Positions 11,201-23,200 of a DNA stretch of 64,000 nucleotides are shown here, in pieces. Made by a program: the position numbers and the translations under genes. Source of the stretch: Tetracentron sinense (lineage: Eukaryota > Streptophyta > Magnoliopsida > Trochodendrales > Trochodendraceae); the NCBI GenBank assembly GCA_015143295.1, contig CM026570.1, forward strand, positions 23,939,250 through 24,003,249, written 5' to 3'. The notes under the pieces are model-generated. The model ran no database searches. It was not told where the DNA came from and was given only the letters and a program-made list of their open reading frames with translations. Position 1 is the stretch's first letter, and the number at the start of each line of letters is the position of its first letter.

Positions 11201-14200
11201 AGAGTCAAATTCATTCTTTAATCTTTTCTATGATCTATTCATTATATTATTGATCATGTAAACTGAGACCTTTCTAAGGTTCCCTAGATCTTATCCCCAC
11301 CAAGGTAAAGGTGTTCAGATCAATGCCATCTAGGGTTCGATTAGTAGTAGTTGGGGTCGCGGCAGAGGGAATGGAGAATTCCTTGTTCGGTCGTTTTCTC
11401 CTAAAATGGAAATGGGATGGGTCGGGGAGGGGAAGGGAAGGCCTCTGACTCTGCGCTCCCGCATTGTGATTGATCTTGCAATGTTGTAATCCTACTGTTC
11501 CTTTATCCTGCTCGATTCTTGCGATAACATGAAGTTCTGGATGTCAGTCATTTTTATGGTAAACATAAGGGGCCCGCATACATTAGTAACGATGATTTTA
11601 TGATTGTTTTGTTCCTTAAGTTTCGTATCTTGTGTTTTAAACTGCCTTTTTTAAAAAAGTTCTGTCCAAGCTTAAAGAATGAGTTTGATTCTACCTAGAA
11701 TCATTTTTAAGGAACAAGTTTCACGCAATTGAGCACGTCTAGCATATTTTTTCACAGTAGCAGGATCATTATAACTCACTCCATTGAGTTCGCCACCATA
11801 GAACTCAACAGGTAGACGGAGACGGAATTATGAGAGCCGATGTTCCTTTTAGAAGGCAGAATCGAAGTATAGTGTCGAACAAGCAGGAAAGGGTGTACGA
11901 AACTTTACTTTTTGGGAATGTAGGACGTTGTTCACAATCTCAAGCAAGTCAAAAAGTCCCTACTTTTTGGATTATTTTTCTATTGTTGGTTGGGTTTTGA
12001 TTGTTTGGGTTTGAAATGGTGGGAAATAAGGATATTACATAGGACCTTTGTGCCATGGTCCATCCCTAACAAATTGTTACTTAGATATAACTATTATGGG
12101 AATGAGTAGTGTGCGATAGCCGGCCCGGGTAGATCTCCTCCCCACATCCGTGTTTTTCAACCGATGAGGAGCCGAGATCTGTTAGAGTCGCCACCAATCA
12201 AGATTTTGGGTGTGATTGGTCACCCATAATTAAGAACCCTCGATTAAATGAGAAACCGAGATTGGGTCCGGGGATTCTTTTATGAGTTGGGGAAGGTGTT
12301 AGGCACCCCACCTCATCCGTCGAGCGACGGTTACCTCTTAACTTTCTCCATTAAATTAATTTAAAATTATTTTCTCTTCTTTTTATTATTTCGAGAAAAA
12401 CCACCCCTCCTCAACCGAGTTAAGGCGATTTCGTCTCTACTAGTTTTCTTTTATTTCGAGATTAGAAAGCCACCCCTCCTCGACCGAGTTAGGGTGAGTT
12501 TCTCCCTACTTGCGCGGCAAAATCCCTTTTCCCTAAATCGACGAACGGCCACACATCTCTCCTCAACCGAGTTAAGAGGGGCCTCGCCTAACTTTGGGTG
12601 GAAAAGGGACGAAACTACTAACAATAATGAAGAAAAGCTTGAAAAGAAGTCGAAGATCTGGTCTTCCGGCCCTTTCCTTCACCCGGATTTCCTCATCCGC
12701 ACAACCATGAAGAGGGAAATCTCCGAGCTACTCAGGGAAAGTGAGGGAAGAAGAGACTTGGACTGGTAGAAACAGAGGATGGGGATGTGGCATACATTTT
12801 CCTTTTTAAATGCTCCAAGTGTTTGAAGAGAATGCTTCGACGAGATCCGAACTCCCAAGATTTTCCCCAAAGTTGGTGAAGATCCCTCCTAGGTTGATGG
12901 CTGGGATTTCTGGAATTCGAGGACTAAGTTAAGCCTATTCGGAGTTCTCCCCAAGCTTTAGAACTTCAAAGCTCTCAAGGATTTTCCCCAAATTCTCTAG
13001 GTTTCAAAGGCTTTCCGGATCTTTCAAGGTTTTCAAGGTGTGGAATGGGTTTTCCAAAGTTTTCAAGGTCTTTTCCTCAAGGTTTCTCCCTTGATCCAAT
13101 GGGTTGGTATGAGGTCCCTTTTATAAGGTGAAACAGAAAGGTTTTCACGCTTTTTTTCCGATGTGGGACTAAAAAATAACCCAAAACCCGTTGGCACGCG
13201 AAACGAGGTTATAATTAGGGTTTTCCGTACGCCGCGCCTTTCTAAAGGGCGCGGGAACTGAATTTGGCCAAAAAATAGGGGCGCGCCCTTATAAAGGGCG
13301 CGGGTTAATTCTGCTTAAAAGGGCCTTAACCCTTGGGTCTAGGTTGGCTTAGGTTCGGTTTGGAATTGGGCTTTGCTCTTTTGATTTTGACCTTGGATCT
13401 TCTGGAGTCCGGATCTCATCATCGATCTCTATCAAGACTTGGCACCATTGGGTTTTCTCAGGTCTATGCAAAATAGGGTGTCTACAAGTAGCATTGTGGT
13501 GTTTTCCTGATGCAACACCCGCTTGGTAGGACTTGGAGATGTAGATGAAGGGGATAATGATGTTATTGGTCTTTATGTGGATGATGACTCAGATTAATAT
13601 TGGCCGGTCTTACTTTGAATTTGAATATTTGATGATGTTTTTGGAGTTATGTTCATCATATAGATGGGAGTCATTTGCAATCGCTAGATGCATAGAATGA
13701 AATGCTCATTACTTAGTTTTACTTAAACATTAATTAAATCTTTTGGATTATTGGTTATCCATTATTTATGATTTATTATGTATTTTATTTGTATTTTTTT
13801 TTGCAATTAAAAAAAAATCTAATTGAATCCTACGATTTACGATTTTTTTTGATTGGTAAATTAAGTATATTCATGTATACAATAGTTTACAGGAAGATAA
13901 ACTGAAGGGTAAAAAGATAAAATAATGATAGGCAATGAGCTAGAAAAGAGATAATCTCACAACAAAATTTCCCTCACATCGCCACCTCACTGAGAGAGAG
14001 AGGACCAATCCACAAGCATTCGATGAACACAAGCTAAGACGCGGGAGAGGGAGGAGTTGGTGTTGTCAAAGACATGACAATTCATTTCCTTCCAGATACC
14101 TCACGATGTAGCTCCAGGTAGTAAAGCCCAAATTACTTCCTTAGCCCCCACCAGGGGCGTCAAGTGCCAATCGGATAAGAAACTCAGAAAGGAGAGGGGG

Positions 14201-17200
14201 AAGACCCACTCCACACTTAACTGAGAGAGAAAGAAACTCAAAAGCCCAACCGTACAGTGCAAGGTTAGATGATCCACTGTCTCTTCCTCATTCAGACATA
14301 AGTAACTACGGTTCGCCATATTCCATCCTCTGCTCTTTAAGTGATCAGTCGTAAGAATCTTGTTCAGAGTTGCGGACCAAAGGAAGAAAGAAACCTTGGG
14401 TAGAACACCACCAGAGAGCCATACAACTTCATACGGAAAAGAATGCTCTAGAGCTCCAAGCAAGGACTATAATAAGGATCTCACTGAAAACCGACCGTTG
14501 TTGCTTTTTGACCACAACCTACAATCATCAACCTGAGTGACACTAGGGGAGGACTCAATCTACATAAGAGGTGTTACATGTCATCTACTTCCCAATCGTT
14601 TAAGTTCCACCTTAGACGGGGGCACCAAACTAACTCGCTCTCCATCCTCTCGACACAGTCCGTGACAGAGGCATCCTTTGGTTGAGCAAGGAGAAAGATG
14701 TTTCTAAATTCACTCTTGACTGACAGCACCAAACATCTTTCCAGAAAGAGATGTCAGTTCTATTTTCCAACTTGAAACTTATGTGGGGATCAAGTAGTGG
14801 AGCTGTAGCCATAATGCCTTTCCATAGACCAACGCCATGCGCGTCACACACTCCCTTAGACTTCCAATAGAACAGTTCCCCTTATTTAGGGGCAACACCT
14901 TCCGCCACAAACTATCATGCTCTTCACCATATCTCCAAACCCATTTGCCCAAGAGTGCTTTATTGATCTGATGCTGATTTAAATCATATGCGTCTGAAAT
15001 CAATTTTGCGATTCAATTACCTTATCTAGAATATAGAAACTATAACTTCCCCAATATTCTTTGGGGTTGGCCATTCTAAAATTGCTCCAACTTTTTTCTT
15101 TTCTTAAAACCACCGAGGAAGGATGAGATTTGGCAGACCCTACCTATTTATTAATATTTAAAATAAGAATACATATGGATGGGAGGGACGTAAAAACCTC
15201 ACCCCTCCGAAAACCTACTTAAAAGGTAAAGAGTTCTAATCTCATGTTGTACAATCCCACCATATCCAAAAAGATACACCCCTTAATTTTCTAGGGAAAT
15301 TGACTTGAATGGCTGAACAAGTGAGCCATCTCTAAGTCATAGCTAAGATTAATTAGAGCATCTGCAACTGTATTGCTTTCCTTGAAAGTATGCAAAAATC
15401 TGCATGAACTTGGCTTGCGTTCTGCTACTATTCAACTCTTTTATCTTATGAATATTATAATATTAATTACCTGTTAGCAATTTCATTCAGATTTGCTAAT
15501 GGAGGTTTTATCTTTTAGTCTCAATACTCATTAACATGGTTTAAAACATCGACACATTTCCTAATATTTCCTACGAAATGCTGCCGTTTCCTTGTGTACC
15601 AACACGAAATCTACATGCAACATCAAAATTGCAGTATTTCCCGACACATTTCCTATTGTTTCCTATGAAACTCTTCATTCCATGGGTACCGGCATGAATC
15701 TACCTGTGTCGTTTACAAAATCTACACATTTTGGTAAATTTAGGTGGAAATGTTTTGGCTTCATCGAACGATACCCACTTGAAGTTTAAATAGTACAAAG
15801 TTTTGGCAACATGTTTCAGGAGTTTCGAACTTTCGATAACGCTTCAATAATATCGACCTAAATATTACAAAACCTTTATATAAATTACATGACTTCAGTC
15901 AACATGAACCAAAGTGGGCTGATTTCATTTGCTTTTGCTAAGAAAACTCTTTTTTTTTTTTGAAAAGCCCGTTTTCTCATATTTCTTGAACAATTTTGTA
16001 CATTGGAGGGATTTAAACTTTTAGTGATTCAACTTCAATATTTTGCATAAAAACATCCATAATGCGTCTTCATATATTTTAAGGACACAAACTAGATTTG
16101 TAGATGAAATTTGGAAAAAAATTGGGGAAAACTCAAATTTCACCCCAAACTTTAATGTTTCCATTTGAGTATTTAATATTTTAATTAAATGCATGGTATT
16201 AAAAATTGACACCTTTTAGTATGTTTCGGCTGAAATGTGCCGATTTCGGTGGCGACCAAATGGAGTTCCTATGTAGTATAAATAGTATAAGACTTCCTGA
16301 TACATTTCTCATAGTTTTCGTTAACTTCGGTTGATTTCATTGTGTCGGTTAAAATCACATGTATTTAGTTTTAAAAATACTAGATTTCGGTGGAAGTCTA
16401 CCTACGGTCCTACACATCCTCAATAATTGAGGACTATAAAAATGAAGCTAGAAATTTTTTCCGTGTTTGATTCATACCCAAATTCATAGAAATTAACATA
16501 AAAACTTAAAATATCTCATAACAAAGTAATTCATACAGTTTGGGGGGTCCACGTTTACAAATCTTTTCCGTATTGGATTCATACCCAAATTCATTTGCTT
16601 GGATATTTATCCAAATACGTATCCGATGGAGTGCATTTGAATAGTACTTTTACAATCCGTTTATAAATGGATACAAATACGAATATTGATGTCTGATTTG
16701 ATAAACATCAGACCTGATCATATAATATATGACTATATTTATATATGATATATTATAAGTTCATAAGACTAGAATACCCTTATTAATTTGTGCTTTTTAA
16801 CATATTATTTTAATATAAAGAAAGATAAAACAATAATTTATCATTTTAACAAAATTTTTCTTTATTTTAATTTTTATTAAAATAATAAGATAATTTGAAT
16901 TTGAATATTTTAATCAAAATCGTATACAAATACTTTATTTCACAATCCGTCTGATATTTAATCGAATTCGTATAGCCGAATATGTAATCAGATACAAATT
17001 AGAATATACCACTATCCGCTTAGAATTCGCTCCGTGCACAGCTTTACCTATAGTACAACGGAGCATGTGAAGCTTTGAGAGAGAAGTTGCTCTTTTAAAA
17101 TTTGAATTTTGAAATATGAGAGATAGATCCATTATAAATCTTCATTCAAAATTATTTAGAAGTTTAGATTTTTGAAAAAATTTAAGAGAACATTGAAGAA

Positions 17201-20200
17201 GATTTTTAGGGAAAATATCACTTATCTGTGGAGTATGCTTCGAGAAGAAGTCATCCAAGCCTCCTCTACGATCAAATAACAAGGTACGTCCTTCTTAAAG
17301 ATATCTTATGTAAACATTTTTCTTTGCTTCATTCCTTTGACATCTAATAGTAAGGCCAACATTCGATTCTAGTATAAGGTGAAATAATACTCTAATTATA
17401 TACCACTGTTTCACAAAAAGTTTTGTTATGAAACTATTTTATCCTTGTATCAACTTAAGACCACTAAAGAGAGCATGGATGGTATAGTTAAAAAGATTTG
17501 ATAATAGAGAAAAATATCAAGAAGAAAATACAGTTAAAATGACTATATTCATGCGAGTGGCATGTCACTTAACATGATTCTCACATTTGATACTCTACAT
17601 CTTTGCATGTTGTTATGTAATGATTTCCAAATGTGTATTTATGCTTAAGTATTCAATTTCTAATATATCATCTTAGATTTCCAAAGTTTCCCTAATGTTT
17701 CCTAAATATTCCTTAATATTTACATGATTTCTTAAGACTTTCTTTAACTTCTACGAAATTTGTCAACTTCCTTAGTGACCAAAGTTTAGACCGACACTGA
17801 AGTTTAATACCTTGCTCATTAATCATTAGTTGAAAGGGAACTTTTGCTGCACATATAGAATTAGATTTGTTCTTTAGGTTGCTATGGGAATTTAAATTTC
17901 ATGTGAATCTTACTTTGAAGTGCTTGGTACACACTCAGCTTCTCAGTTGTAGACACTACATGCTAGTTCTCAACTATGGTTTAGTTCTGTGCAGAATTAT
18001 CCTTATATGCTTCTGATGCTTTTGCAGAGGGAAAAGAAAAATTTGCAGGATTTAAATAATGTTTTCATATTTAATGTTGCGGAGCGAGAGTATCTAGACA
18101 GGCCAACAGCAAGGCTTATTAAAGAATTTGATCTTATAGAGGGTAAGCCTTGGGCTGGGGACCGGGTTGGTCTTTAATCTGTTCATGCCTTTAGCAACCT
18201 AGTATAATTGATGGTGATACATGAATGGTTCTCTGATTGTAGTGAGTGTGAAGGCGTGTCTTTTGTTTATCTCTCTCTCTCTAGGTATAATGAGGTTACA
18301 ATGCTATTTTGCTTGATTTAGTTGGTATGGTAATGCGATGTTAGTTGTTGATATTGATTTGATAAAGTATTGGTCGTAGGGATTCCATTTTGAATGAAAA
18401 TTTAGATAAGTTGGTTTACAAGTGGAAGAATTGTTTGGAACATCTTAAATATGCTTCATTATATTAGATAAGTTGGTTTATGAGTGGAAGAATTGTTTGG
18501 AACATCTTAAATATGCTTCATTATATTAGAAATGTTTCTTTATGCAAAACCTGTTTTCTATTTGTGGTAAAATTGCAAGATCCGCTAATATGCAATGCAA
18601 ATGAGAAAATCACTATATGAATTTCATGATTGAAGACTAGGGTGTATTAAGAATCCATGAATCTAATTAGATTAGAGTGACTTAAAACTTGAGACAAGGT
18701 ATTTTTTTTTCTTCTGTTGAGGCATTTAGGATTCCCTATAATAACTTTTCTGTTTTAGATGCTGGTTCTGCAATGTTAAATTTGGTTTAATAATTAGTGA
18801 TTTGAAATAGTCCAACCTTTTAGTAGAAATCCACAGAAATAAAGCCCTGGTTGTGTAGGGGAGGAGGAGAAAGAAGAAGAGAGGAGAATCCGTAAGTTTT
18901 CTCTAGAAGGAGAGGGTTAGTTTATACTTTATACTTTATAATTTGATTACACTCTCCCTATTTATTAATAAAACTGCGTGGACATAAATACCCCTAATAG
19001 GGTTTATATCATGTACACGCTAACTAAACATAATAGGCTATGGACCCTATGATTTAGGTCCATCACAACACTCCCCCTCTAGCGGGGCATAGATATCCAA
19101 TATGCCCAGTTTGCCTATAATGTAGAAATGTATATTAGATGCTACTGCCTTTTTGTGAGTATATCTGCCAAATGATCCTCTGTCTTGACAAATGGAAGAC
19201 TAATAGTCTTAGTTGCCACATTCTCACGCATGTGAATTTCATTACTCCTGAAATCATGAGCAGTTAGACTAGTTATCATGTTCGGTCCTTGTCATGAGCA
19301 TCACTCTGTTTCTTCATAGTTTTCTTTGTTTCAGGATGCACTAATTTTCTTTTAGGTTCTTCAGCATCTTTAAATTTGGCGTGGCAGAGAGAGATGTTGG
19401 AATTTGGAAAGAAGCGTAATTTTGTTGACTTGCTTCAATTACAAGCACATTGATGACTTCAAATTCATGACAATTTTTCTACTGAACAACTCCGTATTGT
19501 TGCAGATAGTGAAATGCGTGGTCTGTTGATGAAACCATATTCCGACATACAATATACTGGGAAAGTTTGGATATATCTCTTTATAATTATCGTAATGTAA
19601 ATGTTAATGAAAGATTCCAATGGACTTTATAGAAAAGAAAAGAAAAATTCCAATGGAAAGAACAATGGCGTATTACAAAATTAGTGAAACTGATGCATCT
19701 TCCGTTCACAAGATGGGGCAAACCACTTGCCGCATGAGCACCAAAGACCCCCAATGCCCAAACAGGAAATTTGGCTAGAAAGACATAATTTGATGAATAT
19801 TAGGCATATGAAAATTGCCCTTCTATGTGAGGTGTTAAATTGAGTATAATGCAGATTGAAAAATTATTCGTCTTTCAAGGGTATAATGGTGAATCGAAAA
19901 TGGCAAAAAGTAAGCGGAATTTTTAAGGAAGTGCCTAATGACGATGATGGCTTGGTCTAGGCGAGGCAGTCTCTTGGTCAAGAGTACGAGTGGTGTTGGT
20001 GAAATCAGAAGGGGGAGGAAGAAAGGAGGTCTTTTCTCAGATGCTGCCTGGAGGTGGAGCTGATCTTGAAGTGTCTCCAAATGATGGCGCACAACTTATG
20101 AGGTGGTTGTTAAAAGTCTAGGAAGCAGGCTGCTGCTCTTCATCTTCCTTCTGAAATTGAAGACATTAAGGTCCTCGATGGGGAAGGAGGATCTTCACTG

Positions 20201-23200
20201 TTTAGTTCCTTAGGATGTGTGGCACCCTAGTGTCAGTTGCCTGACAACTTATGAGATGCTTGTTAAAAGTCTAGGAAGGGGGCTGCTGCTCTTTCCATCT
20301 GAAATTGAAGACATTAAGGTTCTCCATGGGGGAGGACTGGAGGAGGATCTTCACTGTTGGTTGCCTTAGACAGGATGTGTGGGCACCCTAGTGTCAGTTC
20401 CCTGACTACCAATACCCTCAAGATTTTTGGTTGGTGAGAGTGTGCAGCCTGCCACTGCGTGCCTGGTGTAAGGCCACGTCCATAGTGATCAAGGATTTTT
20501 GGGGAGCTGAGGACATATTGAAAGTGAATCTGAACGTAGGTTTTTAGAAAATTATACGTGGAGAGTTTGTTCGGCGCTCCACCAGTAGAACATATATTAA
20601 GTTTTAAATAATTGGAGATCTTTATTCAAAACTCAAAGAGAACATATATAATTATTAAGGGCCCGTTTGGTTCGGATTATTACAATCATAAGCGCTGATG
20701 CTGATAAGCGCTGATGTCAGTAAGCTCTTATGCTGGTAAGTGCTGATAATTGTAATCCTGTTTGGTTAGACACTGTCAATAAGCGATTATGCTGATAATA
20801 ACTGATTATGTGTAAAATTATCACGTTTGGTTCACCCCAATGGAAAAACTGAATATTTCAACAATTTTAAAAAAAATTCTTTTTCAACGTTTCATTGTAA
20901 TTGTTTTAAACAATACCTACTTTAGGGTAATAATTACAAATATAAAAATAACATAATTTAAATAAAGACAAGTCAATTTTCTAATGTATTTAACTATTGA
21001 TATGATCATTCCACATCGCTTGTGTTAAGTGATCTCTAAATGCTCCCATCTCTTGGTGTGGCTGTGTCTGTCCAGTAACATTGATATCCCTTCAATCGTA
21101 TGCTACTTCGTTGTTGGGGATGAGCAAATCTTCTACTTCGTACTCTCGAAATAATTCATCTCTTTGCATATCCCGTCTTATTTAATTGTGGACCACACAA
21201 GCAGCCACAACGATATCTCTCTGAGTAAGAAAATGATACGGAGCCATACGCTTCAAGATAGAGAAGCGTGCCTTTAACACCCCAAAACAACGCTCAATTA
21301 CATTCCGTACTGAGGAATGTGCATGATTAAATAGCTCTATTGAGTTTGTTGGACCTCTACCGCCTTTGTAGTCTTGTAAATGATAGCGCGATCCACGATA
21401 GGGTGCAAGAAAATCTGTCATGTTTGGATATCCAGCATCCACAACATAATACTTCCCTGCAATAAATTAAATTTCTAATTTAGAATCAATTCATATGAAC
21501 AGTCTTAATTTTAAATTCTTGATAAAAAAAATTTACCTGAAGGGGCATAAGGAAATCTTAATTTTGGGGTGTTGATTGCATGCAACAAAATTCTAGAATC
21601 ATGTGCATTTCCCTCCCATCCAGTGCAGACGTATGTGAATTGCATATTAAAAGAACACACCACCATCACATTTTGTGTAAGAGTTCCCTTCCTTCCACGA
21701 TAAGGGATCTGCATGTCAACTGGGACTATTGCATCAATGTTTGTCCCATCAATTGCACCAATACAATCCTATATTTTTTGTAAACATGTTACTTCACATT
21801 AATAAAAAAATTATGGTATATAATAAAAGCTACAAAGAATTGCAATATATTACCTTGAACCACGGATTATATTTTTTGTTTGTACAACTTTCTTCCGGAG
21901 TAGAAGAATGTGAATGAGGAGCTATGATTTCCTTTGAAAATTTTATCATGACCTTCAAGACATTATGAAAATGTCGGCTAATCGTCTCCCTGGAATGTTG
22001 AAATCTTTCTTGCATCAACGTATTTCTTTCGTTGTGCCCAATGGTTAATAGAAAAATTGCAAGTTGTTCCTCGATGGACATATGTCTCGTATTCTTCAAC
22101 AAATTCCTTTCCTTAAGTGCAGAACATAATCTCCGAAAAACTACTTTGTCCATCCGAAATAATTCAAAACATCAGATAGGATGCCCCTCCAATACTTCAC
22201 GTAAAAATTCATATTCCGAGAGTATGAAGTCCCTACATGGTACTTTAAACATGTATAATGATGCATGTTCTTGGGCGTACATACAAACGATCAAGTTGCA
22301 GATAACTTCTTCAATATCTTCTTCAATATTGCTCCCATTGCCTATTAAATTTTTAAACAAACCAATATATAAAATAGGTCACATATGCAACTAAAGAAAG
22401 CTTAAGAATCATTCAATCAAACATGCTATGATCCAAACATATAAAATCTCAATTTAAGTAAACAAATAAATCATCCAACATAAAAAAAACAAACATGTAA
22501 ATAGTCAAATCCCAATTGAAGCAAACATTTAAATCATCCAACATAAAAAGATATTATATCATCCATAAAATCCCAAAATTAGATGATCGACAATCTACGA
22601 AGAATCTAGGCTCTCCACCCATCCAAGACACTGGTCAGGTAGCATTTTTATAAATGCTATCCTCCAATGTTCGCTACTTGTCATCATCCCTATGGCTTTG
22701 TACACAGCCTTGCTTTTCTGGTTAACACCCTTCATTTCATGTAGCACATCCATACAAATATCCATAGAGAAAGTGTCTACTGTTGAAGTGGGAGGTGAAG
22801 GACTATTGATCGACGACATGCTAGCCTCCAACTTTTTCTGTGTAATTTCTGCAAGTGTTTCAATTGCTTTCGTGAGGGCTCCCCCCATCGTTCTTTATTT
22901 TTTTGCTTTGCATTTGAGAATGACTCATTAGGTCGCTTGCGACGATTAAGTATTCCAGCGTCTGCTGGTTTTGAAGCACCAACATATAGAGTCTCATCCA
23001 ACGGCGTGCATGAAACAATTCATCACCTTCATCTTGTTGGAGTGAGGCTGCGTTCACTGGTGGTTATGTCTCATCATCGCTTTGACCTGTGCAAAAAACA
23101 CCCCAGCTGGTTGCACAAGTATCTCCAAATAGTGTTGTCATCTCCTCATACATGGGGCATGTGACATTTTTGAACTTTCTGATACTTGGGTCTTTCTGTA

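Larger units (their letters stand above)
10090..11900. other. Block of organelle-derived DNA (nuclear plastid/mitochondrial insertion)
   Basis: Base composition jumps to a GC level and style unlike the surrounding intron. Two pieces are recognisably plastid (ycf3 at 10440-10600, psbB at 11731-11886). The remainder has the look of plant mitochondrial intergenic DNA, though I cannot name a gene in it. The simplest reading is a mitochondrial insertion already carrying plastid pieces, or several fragments joined at one break. Edges are approximate. Confidence 0.6.
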
